Of a stretch of DNA of 64,000 bases, positions 25,801-34,209 are shown one piece after another. The translations under genes and the position numbers were made by a program. Each line of letters starts with the position of its first letter. The stretch's first letter is position 1. This DNA is from CAJQQY01 sp964564545 (lineage in GTDB: Bacteria; Bacteroidota; Bacteroidia; Chitinophagales; Saprospiraceae), in the NCBI GenBank assembly GCA_964564545.1, contig CAZMBP010000055.1, forward strand, positions 1 through 64,000, read 5' to 3'. The notes under the pieces are model-generated. The model searched no databases. It was not told where the DNA came from and was given only the letters and a program-made list of their open reading frames with translations.

Positions 25801-27799
25801 TTGGAATCAGTCACATTTTTACCAATTTAAAAAAGATAGGTTTTCTAATATGGAGTTGCCTGCGAATGGAAAATTCAAATTCATTACAGATTTCAAGGAT
25901 ATTTCAGTAAATAATTTTGTGGTAACAGAAAACAGTTTATCTAATTCAACTTTTGTATGGTACTCTATTAATAGTTCAACTACCGACTCATACTTTGGAA
26001 TACCAACCTCAGGAGTTTATGTGGCTGTATTTGATCCTGTTGAAATTGAACCTCGGCCAAATCCGGCTCCACCTAGTTGGAACGATTTGTCTTTTTCTTT
26101 TCCAATTGATTCTACAGTTGCTGGTCGTGAAAATTTAATTAATTTTCTTAATAATGATATAGTTGACGGTGAGTATGTTCTTTTCTATACCGTGCAAAAA
26201 GAAGGAGGAAGTTACCACCCAGAATTATGGGCATCGGATGTCAATACCATAGGCACCTCGATTTTTGATATTTTAGAAGCAGAAGGAGCTACTCAAGTTA
26301 GAAACCTAGAAACTATTGGATCTGTGCCTTATGCATTTATGTATCAGAAAGGTTCGGGAGGATTACATGAAATGATTGCAAACTCTATTGATGATAATTT
26401 AAATTTCAATTATGCCGTCCCTGGAAGTTGGGATAATGGCTTTATTGAATCTACCAAAATTGGCCCCGCAAGCTCATGGGAAACTTTATCATGGAGCGCA
26501 ACTTCATTAGATAATATCCCTACGGATGAGTATTCAATCAACATCATCGGTATCGATAAACTTGGAAATGATTCTTTATTATTTCCTGAAATTCAAGATC
26601 TTGATTTTTCTCTTTCTTCCATCGATGCAGCTGAGTTTCCTTATCTCCAATTACAATTTAATTCTCTTGATTCAGTCCAAAAAACAAGTATTAATTTAGA
26701 TTATTGGAGAGTTCTGTACAAAGGACTTCCTGAAGTGGCCTTAAATCCATCTTCCTTTTTTACATTTAAAAGTGATACATTAAAACAAGGAGAACCACTT
26801 GAATTGAAAATCGCTATTGAAAATATTGGACGGTATGAAATGGACAGTTTATTAATAAAGTTTGCAATTATAGATCAGTCAAACAATCAAGACACTATCG
26901 TTAATCGACTAGCCCCAATAATTATAGGTGATACCATAATTGCGACTCTAAATTTGGATACTCGAAATTTTGCCTCAAAGAATACTCTTTTAGTTGAAGC
27001 GAATCCAAATAATGATCAAGATGAAAAATTTCATTTTAATAATATTGGATTCTTTAATTTTTTCGTTGATCAAGATGAACGAAACCCAATTCTAGATGTG
27101 ACCTTTGATGGTATCCATATTATGGATGGAGATTTAGTTTCTTCTAAACCTCGTATTCTGATTACTTTGAAAGATGAAAATGAATATTTGTTACTTGACG
27201 ATACTTCTTCATTTCAAGTTTTGTTAAAAACACCTAATAATTCTGAATTATTACCAATTGCAATTGATGGAGAGCAATTGATTTTTTATCCAGCAACTCC
27301 CAATGGAAATAACAAAGCAAGGCTAGAGTTTAATCCACTTTTACTATCTGATGGAACTTATCAGTTAGTAGTTTTGGCAGAAGATGTGTCAGGAAATCAA
27401 TCAGGAGATTTAGCCTATAAGGTAAGTTTTGAAGTAACCAATAAATCCTCCATTTCAAAAATATTAAATTACCCAAACCCATTTTCTACTTCTACCAAGT
27501 TTGTATTTACTATCACAGGTGATGAAATTCCTGAAGATATGAAAATTCAAATCATGACCATTTCAGGAAGAATTATTCGAGAAATTCAAATGGAAGAACT
27601 AGGCCCGATCCATGTGGGAAATAACATCACACCTTTTAGTTGGGATGGAACAGATGAGTTTGGTGCTAAATTAGCAAATGGGGTTTACCTTTACCGAGTT
27701 GTTGCTAAAAAGGAGAATGGCGAATCATTTGAGCTTTTTCAAACAAAAGCGGATCAGTTTTTCAAAAATGGAATTGGTAAAATGGTAATTATGCGATAG
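22811..27799 (+). CDS. PorU-like C25 cysteine peptidase (long form T9SS sortase)
   Basis: 1662 residues. A signal peptide (1-19) is followed by the PorU-type N-terminal domain (YKVSVADDGIYRIPYQSLID). The C25 (gingipain) peptidase domain has the dyad His636 in FFGHSSAGNFDY and Cys666 in MFSFGCYSGQ. Then come several Ig/CARDB-like segments, including FQLDNIG-type repeats (FDVANIGYNQEDS, IAIENIGRYEMDS), and a C-terminal FlgD-like domain (LNYPNPFSTSTKF, PFSWDGTDEFGAKLANGVYLYR). Canonical PorU is about 1,100-1,300 residues; this longer type is often called PorU2. PorU cleaves T9SS sorting domains and attaches cargo to an anionic glycolipid. It sits in the middle of the anchor-sugar genes. Confidence 0.85.
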   Translation: MKKFITFLILFPTLLSAQMWNGVDTLYGNEWIQYDQNYYKVSVADDGIYRIPYQSLIDQGIPVSSFQGNQLQLFYMGQEVPIYVSTDGNLATSDYVEFYGEKNRGDLDRHLFVNPDAEMSNPEYSLFTDTSAYFLTWNDDISTQRIENINNDLTSAPATAEAFCWYTETKIFNETWSKDIHPGFTYYSRFEKGEGFVSPFNQNQSFIVELTSIYTSGPKSKLSLRYTTGTNIGNGTHNQIISVNGNDLTTDNFSGIQPIQHEFDLTTSSLSSEVEVTLNGTFNNKDKSGVAFIKLKYPRAFDFGANQEFQFEMPSSNSNTLLEISNFDAEGNNPILYDLTNNLRIVGTFDGTLVKIALPPSSEPRKLVLSNSVSAIPPIQNLAEINFIDYTQEDVEFIFISNESLFDDGQGNNWVEEYANFRSSSAGRNFSTIIVDVQQLYEQFSYGINRHSISIKNFGHFVDKNWTNPRYFLLIGKGREYQTVRSSEDLSEAIANNTFFIPTYGAKGGADNLFLTNNIDYAPIISLGRIPVKNGNEIKTYLDKVIEHENNQTQPQTIEDRLWMKDIIHLGGGSPSEQSLIKNYLNGMKDIVENNKFGGNVTSFFKQTSDPIQISQTDALKSHINDGVSFLTFFGHSSAGNFDYSIDNAASYENKGKYPVMFSFGCYSGQIHSQSIGISEDFVLTPEKGAIAFFASTGVGFTNTLNIYGREFYNQVGGDSYGMGIGDLSRITIKKTQNSINHLGTQMTLNGDPSIRVYFGEGPDYVINRSTVKFNPNPISIQLDSFSLSFDVANIGYNQEDSILIEVKQKLPIGDDKFTVILDTITTPAFKTSLNYKIPVFGSNALGPNEFFIEIDKNNSVVELPDPQGEENNTLQLGGASESITVHFISKEVIPVFPSEFGIVSNPNVTLKASTSTTFLESQKYILQIDTTENFNSPLLLQTEIEQKGGILKWQPDINYQNNTVYYWRVSPEEDSTIGGFIWKNSSFLFLQGSSEGWNQSHFYQFKKDRFSNMELPANGKFKFITDFKDISVNNFVVTENSLSNSTFVWYSINSSTTDSYFGIPTSGVYVAVFDPVEIEPRPNPAPPSWNDLSFSFPIDSTVAGRENLINFLNNDIVDGEYVLFYTVQKEGGSYHPELWASDVNTIGTSIFDILEAEGATQVRNLETIGSVPYAFMYQKGSGGLHEMIANSIDDNLNFNYAVPGSWDNGFIESTKIGPASSWETLSWSATSLDNIPTDEYSINIIGIDKLGNDSLLFPEIQDLDFSLSSIDAAEFPYLQLQFNSLDSVQKTSINLDYWRVLYKGLPEVALNPSSFFTFKSDTLKQGEPLELKIAIENIGRYEMDSLLIKFAIIDQSNNQDTIVNRLAPIIIGDTIIATLNLDTRNFASKNTLLVEANPNNDQDEKFHFNNIGFFNFFVDQDERNPILDVTFDGIHIMDGDLVSSKPRILITLKDENEYLLLDDTSSFQVLLKTPNNSELLPIAIDGEQLIFYPATPNGNNKARLEFNPLLLSDGTYQLVVLAEDVSGNQSGDLAYKVSFEVTNKSSISKILNYPNPFSTSTKFVFTITGDEIPEDMKIQIMTISGRIIREIQMEELGPIHVGNNITPFSWDGTDEFGAKLANGVYLYRVVAKKENGESFELFQTKADQFFKNGIGKMVIMR

Positions 27800-27827
27800 T
27801 AATTTCCCTGGAAAAAATAAAAAAAAG

Positions 27828-27853
27828 GGTAAAAGTAGTTATATACTTTTACC
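27828..27853. terminator. Bidirectional hairpin terminator
   Basis: The stem GGTAAAAGTA / TACTTTTACC has a 6-base loop, with an A-tract to the left and a T-tract to the right. It lies between the converging sortase and GT39-like genes and overlaps the stop codon of the latter (27839-27841). Confidence 0.8.
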
Positions 27854-29122
27854 TTCCTTTTTTATCCAATTCAAAAAATTTAACCATCCAAAAGCTGCAT
27901 ACATTAAATAAAAGCCTTCCAAAGTTACAATTCTAAACCTACCTTGATTTGAAAAAATCATTGAAAAAATCATCATTGAAAAAAGAAGAAAAAACATCCA
28001 ACCATGTATTTTAAAATTAAGTCTCGCTCCTTTAAAAATACCATAATAACCAAATAGAAATACTGGAAAACTTATCAAAAACGAAAGCAACCATTTTTTA
28101 AATGGATGATAAGCAATTCCAAATCCTGGCATCAAAAACTGTCGTAATTTCGTGATAATAAGTCGCAACCATTTTCGGGGATTTTCCTTAACCCAAGACC
28201 ATCCCTCCTTTAAATATAATTTATTGCGCTCTGCCGGTGGAAAAAATTTTTCACCTTGTATATTTTCCAATTCAAAAGGTCTTCCATAGTTATAATCAAT
28301 CTGATTAATCTCTTTTTCATAATGATAAAGTCCTATTGATTTAGCAATATGATCATTATTACTTAACGAAAAAAAGAAGCCTAACCCATCACTCGAAATC
28401 GTATAAACACCATGGGTTTTCCAATTGTAAATTCCATTTGGAATGGTAAAAATTAAGCAAATGGAAGTATAAAAAAAAGCTACTTGCAGTTTCTTTTTTA
28501 TACTTCCATTGTAATACCAGTAGATTAATAATGTCAAAAAAGGACTAAAAAAAAGAATAATTGATTTAGTTAAAAAACAAAATGAAAATAAAATTGCAGA
28601 ATAAAATAAATGCTTTTTCTTTTGATATTTTAATCCTTTTACAAAATTATATAGTGAAAAAATCAAGAAGGTTTGATAAAAAGTCTCTTGAGAAATTACA
28701 TGCACAAACCACATGGTAAATGGATAAAAACAATAGCCTATGACCCCTAAAATAGAAACTCTTTCATTTTCAAAAATCAATTTTGCTAAGCGATAAAAAT
28801 ATACTCCCGATAGACAGCTTAGACTAATTTGTGTAAAAATAACTATCCAATTCCAATGTTCTCCAAAACCTAATTTTACCAAAGCTAAAAAATATGGATA
28901 AAAGGGTGCTACTAGAAACAAACCACAATCAAGGTTAAAATTCCCTTGTATAATTTGAGAACTTAAAATATCATATCGTTTACTATCTGGTAAAACTTCT
29001 GCTTCTGGCCAATATGTTTTTAACAAAAAAATAAATCCTAATCTCACTACGAAAAAAGAAATAAATATTAACCCGCTCATTTGATTTTCAGAAAAATTCA
29101 AAAACGTTTTTTTCGACTCCAA
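27839..29122 (-). CDS. GT39/ArnT-like membrane glycosyltransferase
   Basis: 427 residues with about 10-11 membrane helices. After the first helix comes YWPEAEVLPDSKRYDILSSQ, whose Asp fits the catalytic Asp of the first periplasmic loop in GT-C enzymes (PMT/ArnT/GT39). Further features are APFYPYFLALVKLGFG and a loop FLTKSIILFFSPFL. GT-C enzymes use polyprenyl-phosphate sugars to glycosylate lipid or protein acceptors on the periplasmic face. The acceptor here is unknown. It lies downstream of the broken SGNH gene on the same strand, with 6 bp between the restored SGNH stop (29129) and this gene's start (29122), suggesting one operon. Confidence 0.75.
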   Translation of the reverse strand: MESKKTFLNFSENQMSGLIFISFFVVRLGFIFLLKTYWPEAEVLPDSKRYDILSSQIIQGNFNLDCGLFLVAPFYPYFLALVKLGFGEHWNWIVIFTQISLSCLSGVYFYRLAKLIFENERVSILGVIGYCFYPFTMWFVHVISQETFYQTFLIFSLYNFVKGLKYQKKKHLFYSAILFSFCFLTKSIILFFSPFLTLLIYWYYNGSIKKKLQVAFFYTSICLIFTIPNGIYNWKTHGVYTISSDGLGFFFSLSNNDHIAKSIGLYHYEKEINQIDYNYGRPFELENIQGEKFFPPAERNKLYLKEGWSWVKENPRKWLRLIITKLRQFLMPGFGIAYHPFKKWLLSFLISFPVFLFGYYGIFKGARLNFKIHGWMFFLLFSMMIFSMIFSNQGRFRIVTLEGFYLMYAAFGWLNFLNWIKKEGKSI

Positions 29123-29128
29123 CTTTAT

Positions 29129-29268
29129 TTATTTTTGAGAATTGTTGTGGATAATTTTACAAATTTCATTTGCAATAATTGTATTTCCATCTCCATTCAA
29201 ATGACAAAAATCAAAATATAAGGGACTTACTGTGTTGTCTAAAATTTCCGAAAAATCAAAAATCCAAT
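29129..29268 (-). pseudogene. Displaced C-terminus of SGNH hydrolase (out of frame)
   Basis: Read in the -frame ending at the TAA at 29129-29131, the sequence continues DWIFDFSEILDN, then LYFDFCHLNGDGNTII and ANEICKIIH. FDFCHLNGDGN is the Asp-x-x-His block that supplies two members of the SGNH catalytic triad. It is cut off from the rest of the gene by the 13-bp duplication at 29278-29303. Confidence 0.8.
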
Positions 29269-30266
29269 CTTGATTCTCTTGCTTGATTCTCTTGCTTGAT
29301 TCTTCCTTTTAACAATTTATACACTTCCTGAAAATTTTCGTCTTGTAACCCACTTTTTTCCAATTTTAAATAATCTTTTTTTGCATTACCTGAATAAATA
29401 TTAGGTTGTAAGATTTCGATGAACTCGCTCCCATTATCTTGAGCTATTTTTTGAGCAGTCTTCCAAGAATCTAGTAAATTTTCTGCTACTCTACTTGCTC
29501 GATTGGAATCGAAATGACAGGTATATGGAAATTGAGGTGCCATAGTTACATAGTTTCTTAAGGCTTGATTAGTCACTACAACTATATTTCTCAAAAAAAT
29601 TAAATATCCTAGTTGCTTTCCTAGACCCAAAATATTATCATTAGCATTAAAATAACTTTGGGTTCCATTTTGGGTCATTAATTTCTGTCTAAACTGATTT
29701 TCTCTTCTATGCCCTGGAATAGAAATAGTAGAATCACATAAAAAATTTACATCATTTACTCCATCATAAAATATCACTAAATCCGTTTTTTCTTTTTGCA
29801 AAAATACATTAATCATGGCTGCTAATTCTTGTCTTGCATTGAATCCTGTTTCCCCATGATTGACAACTTCAAAGTTTTCTACACTACAATTATTGAACAA
29901 AGATGGAATAGTATTTTTATCTTCAATCCTCGCTCCCCACATTGTTGATCCTCCGAAAAACCGAACCACTTTTCCTTTTTTTTCATTGATTGTTTTTCGG
30001 TTTCCTGCTTGGTCAATATTAATATATTTACCATTAAATGGATGTCTTTTCCAAGCTATAAATGGTTGATAGCCTGTTCTAAGTTTATACCATTCTTCTT
30101 GAATTTCCCAGTAATTTTTATTTATCATTGCAGGAAGATTTGCATTACGAGTTTTATATCCATAATCTTTATAACAAATAATTAACCAGCATAAGCTATT
30201 GACTAAAATCAATAATAACCCTAGAATTAGGGTATTCCATAAAATCAATTTTTTTGCTTTTTTCAT
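29256..30266 (-). CDS. SGNH/GDSL hydrolase, truncated by frameshift
   Basis: 336 residues as it stands. One N-terminal membrane anchor (about 8-31) precedes a periplasmic domain. Block I is FFGGSTMWGARI (nucleophile Ser), the Gly block is HGETGFNARQE and the Asn block FYDGVNDVNF. The reading frame then ends with RESRLDF instead of the expected D-x-x-H block, because a 13-bp unit is tandemly duplicated. Removing one unit fuses it perfectly to the displaced tail. Family members de-O-acetylate or O-acetylate surface glycans. As read the product lacks its catalytic Asp/His and should be inactive; a sequencing error cannot be excluded. It is divergent from the Wzy-like gene, with only 9 bp between starts. 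Confidence 0.8.
   Translation of the reverse strand: MKKAKKLILWNTLILGLLLILVNSLCWLIICYKDYGYKTRNANLPAMINKNYWEIQEEWYKLRTGYQPFIAWKRHPFNGKYINIDQAGNRKTINEKKGKVVRFFGGSTMWGARIEDKNTIPSLFNNCSVENFEVVNHGETGFNARQELAAMINVFLQKEKTDLVIFYDGVNDVNFLCDSTISIPGHRRENQFRQKLMTQNGTQSYFNANDNILGLGKQLGYLIFLRNIVVVTNQALRNYVTMAPQFPYTCHFDSNRASRVAENLLDSWKTAQKIAQDNGSEFIEILQPNIYSGNAKKDYLKLEKSGLQDENFQEVYKLLKGRIKQENQARESRLDF
29278..29303 (-). repeat. 13-bp tandem duplication causing frameshift
   Basis: Two complete copies of AGAATCAAGCAAG (read on the minus strand: 29303-29291 and 29290-29278) are followed by a 9-base partial copy (29277-29269). Thirteen is not a multiple of three. One copy keeps the SGNH gene in frame with its C-terminal catalytic block; two copies shift it. 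Confidence 0.9.
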
Positions 30267-30275
30267 ATATCTGGA

Positions 30276-31604
30276 ATGCTAAAAACTAAACATAATATTT
30301 TCTTAAAAAATTGGTCAATTCTTATTTTGATATATCTCATCTCTATAAGTTTCCAAACTATTTTGTCTCTTCCTCTGGTAGATGCCAAGATACAACCCCC
30401 TGAGATAATCTTTTTACTTACATTATTTTTTTTGCTTTTCAATTTTAAAAAAATTCCTTTTTCAAAAATTAAATGGAATAACTTAGATATTGCCTTATTA
30501 GTTTATTTAAGTGTCGTATTTGGTACTGCGTTTTTTGCAAAAAATTATCATCCATTCTTTGATTTTTTTGGGCTAGTTTATTTGTTTGTAAACTACCTTG
30601 TAATTCGATTATTCCTAATCTCCATGGAAAACAAGTTTGAAGATTTTATTTCAAAAGATATTCTTTGGATGGGACTGATTGCTGCAGCCTTCGGTATTTT
30701 GGGGATTGGAGCAACCTACTTTTCAGGTGATAATCATTTAGGATTTATCTACAAAGAGTACCCTTATTTAGGTGATACAATTCGAGTTGATGGTTTCACC
30801 ACAACACCTCACATGCTAGCTAGTATTTTAAATATAAGTATCATTTTTTTATTGGTTTCCTTTTTTGAAAAAAGAGATTTTCAAAAAATCATTTTTCTAT
30901 TTATTCTTACTCTCGCTTACATTTTCTCTTTCGCAAAAATTGTGGTTTTACTTATCATCGGAGCTATTTTTATTTTTGTAAAAAAACAAAAAGACTCCCT
31001 AAATCCCATTTTAAAAAATAGTTTACGATTCCTTTCATTATTTCTTTTTACAATTTATATGCTTAGTACTCATTTTATTCTAGTAGGTAAAAACAATCCA
31101 AAATTAGATGTAATAAAAGAACGAGCATTCAACACAGGAGAAATCATCGGCGAAACCCAAAACAACTACATCATTCCCACAACCTATTATTCTCTTAAAC
31201 AAAGTGCGTTTCATCTTGGGAAAAAAAATATTCTCACAGGCGTAGGAGCTGGCAATCATGGAGTTTTTCTCAATGACTTAAAAGAACAAGGCCTCTTCCC
31301 AAAACACATCCCGAATTACGATCCGCACTCAACTTATTTTGGCAGCTTTGCCGAAACAGGAATCTTTGGTTTAACTGCAATACTTTATTTAACTTTCATT
31401 CTTTTTAAAATGTCTAACCAACTCTTAAAAACTAAAAAATATTATAATATAAAAGTAGCCATAGCTGCTTGCTTACTCATTTTTTTCATGGAAGCCATCT
31501 CAGTCGATGCCATTAATTTTAGACATCTTTGGCTAGTCTTTGCGATTTTGAGTGCGATGTATAATTTAGAGCAAAATGAAAAATCAACAAATAATTTAAC
31601 TTGA
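30276..31604 (+). CDS. O-antigen ligase/Wzy-like polymerase
   Basis: 442 residues, about 10-12 membrane helices. A long periplasmic loop (about 325-360) contains LTGVGAGNHGVF and PNYDPHSTYFGSFAETGIFGL. The His in PHSTY followed by an E-x-G helix is the signature of the Wzy_C/WaaL family. It either polymerises repeat units or ligates the glycan to lipid A; sequence alone cannot separate the two. The start is 9 bp from that of the divergent SGNH gene. Its stop overlaps the 3' end of wbpI by 9 bp (tail-to-tail). Confidence 0.8.
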   Translation: MLKTKHNIFLKNWSILILIYLISISFQTILSLPLVDAKIQPPEIIFLLTLFFLLFNFKKIPFSKIKWNNLDIALLVYLSVVFGTAFFAKNYHPFFDFFGLVYLFVNYLVIRLFLISMENKFEDFISKDILWMGLIAAAFGILGIGATYFSGDNHLGFIYKEYPYLGDTIRVDGFTTTPHMLASILNISIIFLLVSFFEKRDFQKIIFLFILTLAYIFSFAKIVVLLIIGAIFIFVKKQKDSLNPILKNSLRFLSLFLFTIYMLSTHFILVGKNNPKLDVIKERAFNTGEIIGETQNNYIIPTTYYSLKQSAFHLGKKNILTGVGAGNHGVFLNDLKEQGLFPKHIPNYDPHSTYFGSFAETGIFGLTAILYLTFILFKMSNQLLKTKKYYNIKVAIAACLLIFFMEAISVDAINFRHLWLVFAILSAMYNLEQNEKSTNNLT

Positions 31605-32666
31605 TTTCCTCCCCAACAAATCCCTAACAATCAACTCCGATGTATCCCCCTTCCCATACAAATTAATCTCAAAATCAATCTCCTCCCCTTTCACCTTTTC
31701 ATAAAGCGAAACAATCTCCCCTTCCTTCGCCACCTGACACAAGAAATTCACTTTGTTCTCAATCAACTCTACCCACTCCGTTTCATCCCTTAAAGTAATA
31801 CACGGCTTTTTAAAGAAAAAAGCTTCCTTTTGCAAGCCACCACTATCTGTCATCACCATCGAACAATTTTGCAACAAATAAACCATCTCCAAATACCCAA
31901 CAGGATCAACCATCTGAAATTCAGGTTGCAAATCGTATTTCGCAATATAATTCTTCGTACGAGGATGCAACGGCAAAATAACGGGCGTATCTCGATGTAT
32001 CTCATTCAGACCATTAATAATATTTGCCAGCTTTTTTGGATCATCGGTATTTTCAGCTCGGTGGCAAGTCGTCAAAATAAATTTTTCAGGAACATCGAAA
32101 TCTGGCTTCCGAGATTTTTCTGCATAAAAAAGAGCCGCATCATACATCACATCGCCCACTTGCACTACCTCATTTTCTAATTTTCCAAATCCTTCATTTT
32201 CCAAATTCTTGATCGCAGTCGATGTTGGGCAAAATAAAACAGTACTAATTCGGTCCGTCAAAATTCGATTCACCTCTTCAGGCATTTTCATATTGAAAGA
32301 TCGTAAACCAGCTTCCACATGTGCCAACGGAATATGTAATTTCGAGGCAGCTAATGCGCCTGCTAAAGTCGAATTCGTATCGCCATACACTAGCACCCAA
32401 TCGGGTTTTTCCTCCAAAATAACACCTTCGATTCCTTCCAACATCCGTCCCGTCATCGCTCCATGCGACAAACTATTAATATGCAAATGATGGTCGGGTT
32501 TTGGAATATGCATTTCCTCAAAAAAAACATCACTCATATTTTTATCAAAATGTTGGCCGGTGTGAACAATCACTTCAGTCACACCTTCAAACTTCGCCAC
32601 AGCTCGACTGACGGCGGCTGCTTTGATAAATTGTGGTCGTGCTCCGACGATGGTCAATATCTTCAT
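31596..32666 (-). CDS. wbpI: UDP-GlcNAc(3NAc)A 2-epimerase, non-hydrolysing type
   Basis: 356 residues. Typical WecB/WbpI opening ILTIVGARPQFIKAAA, then VHTGQHFDKNMSDVFF, VYGDTNSTLAGALAA, HVEAGLRSFNMKMPEEVNR, a TTCHRAEN segment and DSGGLQKEA, all expected of the GT-B-fold UDP-sugar 2-epimerases. In the neighbourhood of wbpB/wbpD/wbpE the likely substrate is UDP-GlcNAc(3NAc)A, giving UDP-ManNAc(3NAc)A. If the substrate is plain UDP-GlcNAc it would be WecB-like; the two cannot be told apart by motif. Its start overlaps the stop of the deacetylase gene by four bases (32663-32666). Confidence 0.8.
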   Translation of the reverse strand: MKILTIVGARPQFIKAAAVSRAVAKFEGVTEVIVHTGQHFDKNMSDVFFEEMHIPKPDHHLHINSLSHGAMTGRMLEGIEGVILEEKPDWVLVYGDTNSTLAGALAASKLHIPLAHVEAGLRSFNMKMPEEVNRILTDRISTVLFCPTSTAIKNLENEGFGKLENEVVQVGDVMYDAALFYAEKSRKPDFDVPEKFILTTCHRAENTDDPKKLANIINGLNEIHRDTPVILPLHPRTKNYIAKYDLQPEFQMVDPVGYLEMVYLLQNCSMVMTDSGGLQKEAFFFKKPCITLRDETEWVELIENKVNFLCQVAKEGEIVSLYEKVKGEEIDFEINLYGKGDTSELIVRDLLGRKSS

Positions 32667-33991
32667 TTTTTATAATTATATATTTCTGTTAAAATGGAAT
32701 TATACTTCGAATATTGTCGAAAATTCAAGGAGGAATTATGCCACAAAAAAACGAAATCACCCTCATACTTTTTGACTTGATTCATCAACTCCCCTACTCT
32801 ATTTCTCGCCGCTTCTAAAGTGATATCCATGTATAACCCCAATGTTCCTTCCATCAAAATCAATGGGCGTTCCATCAGCTTTAATTTTTTTCTTTTTAAA
32901 ATATCAAAAACGGGGAATGGATAACAAACGCCATTTCGAAAACCGATTTCATCGGCGTAACTCATCGTCGAGTCCCATGTCATATTTTCATTTTCCCAAA
33001 GATTCCAGGTTGTAGGGTTTTCAAATCGTAAATAATGTTGCCGCCCTGTTGCTACTTTTTGCCCTGCAACTTCCTCTAATCGTTTCTTTTCTTGGGAAAA
33101 TATTGGCACATTATCATACGACTTATACGATGGATGAAAACCGATTTCATGTCCTCGTTTTTTTACCTTTTTGATTAATCGCTTCACCTTCAGATGCTCC
33201 AATTGATCTCTTGGATCAAATCGATTATGACATCCTGCCATAAAAAAGAAATGCGCTTTGACACCTAATTGTTCCGCTCCATCCAAAAAGATATCATGCG
33301 TATCATACGGATCTTTTCCCTTCAAATAAAACTTCAAATAATTAATTCCATCCCAAAAATAAGTAGGTGAAACTAAATACCTCGCAATCGTTCTTAATCC
33401 ATATATAAAGTTGGGAAACAAAAATGGAATGTCCACATCATGGGTCGGAACGATTTCAAAAGTCCGTTTTTTTCGAGTTTGCTGAATTTTATTTTTTTGT
33501 AAAAAAGCCCACAATATTGCTACGTATTGATTGACCACAGGTTTTTCCAAAAAATCATTTTTATACGCTAATGAATTTTTTCCCAAGAACCGATGGTGCA
33601 TATCTCGCTCCCCTTCCAAAGTCTCTTCCCACCTCGATAACATAAAAAAAGTAGACGCCACTATATCTGATTCTAATATTATTTCATCCTCCGTTTCGGT
33701 CCATGCTGATTTTCCAAAAATTGAATGAATTGGATATTTTTTACCATCAATCATCAACTCATCAGAAGTTACCTCCGATGGCAGATTTTCTTTTTGATAC
33801 AAAACCTGCGGATCATCATTTTTAAAAAAATGATTCCGAATCACTATGTTTTTCGAACCGATTTGTATCGTAAAATCTTTGGCGGTGGGCACAATTGCTA
33901 TTTCATATTCCAATCCCAAAAACTCCTTCATCAAACAATGAAAAGTATATTCAACTTCTGAAACGGCAATATTTGGAATGATGATTTTCAA
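32663..33991 (-). CDS. Polysaccharide deacetylase family protein (VimE-like size and context)
   Basis: 442 residues, no signal peptide, hence cytoplasmic. The N-terminal ~150 residues form the extra domain found in many Bacteroidota deacetylases (ending SRWEETLEGERDMHHRFLGKN). A NodB-like domain follows, with IVPTHDVDIPFLF (metal-binding Asp-Asp/His motif), HFFFMAGCHNRFDPRDQ, KRGHEIGFHPSYKS (second His motif) and a late FLWHNSSL. A cytoplasmic NodB enzyme acts on soluble or UDP-linked sugars. In the Wbp/Vim pathway a deacetylase (VimE) frees the 2-amino group before acylation. The four-base overlap with wbpI fits action on the same intermediate. Orthology is inferred. Confidence 0.75.
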   Translation of the reverse strand: MKIIIPNIAVSEVEYTFHCLMKEFLGLEYEIAIVPTAKDFTIQIGSKNIVIRNHFFKNDDPQVLYQKENLPSEVTSDELMIDGKKYPIHSIFGKSAWTETEDEIILESDIVASTFFMLSRWEETLEGERDMHHRFLGKNSLAYKNDFLEKPVVNQYVAILWAFLQKNKIQQTRKKRTFEIVPTHDVDIPFLFPNFIYGLRTIARYLVSPTYFWDGINYLKFYLKGKDPYDTHDIFLDGAEQLGVKAHFFFMAGCHNRFDPRDQLEHLKVKRLIKKVKKRGHEIGFHPSYKSYDNVPIFSQEKKRLEEVAGQKVATGRQHYLRFENPTTWNLWENENMTWDSTMSYADEIGFRNGVCYPFPVFDILKRKKLKLMERPLILMEGTLGLYMDITLEAARNRVGELMNQVKKYEGDFVFLWHNSSLNFRQYSKYNSILTEIYNYKK

Positions 33992-34097
33992 TAATAAGTT
34001 CTTGTTTATATATTGGTTTTTCCTTTTTTTCCAAAAAAATCAAAATGAGATTTTTTTAACTGAGTTAAACGGCAAGTTGATGCAGTTGGCAGCAAAT

Positions 34098-34148
34098 AGT
34101 AGACAATTTTCAATAGGCAGAAGAACTGCCTATCGAAAATTGTCTACT
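34098..34148. repeat. 23-bp palindrome between wbpE and deacetylase gene
   Basis: The arms 34098-34120 and 34126-34148 pair with a single mismatch around the loop AAGAA, giving a very stable hairpin. It lies 62 bp downstream of the wbpE stop. It may separate wbpE from the deacetylase-wbpI pair or act as an attenuator. The surrounding 33992-34209 shows nothing else. Confidence 0.7.
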
Positions 34149-34209
34149 GCCAAATATTAAACTGTTTTCCAAAAATGATCCAACAATTTAACAGTCAAAA
34201 CAGTATGCA

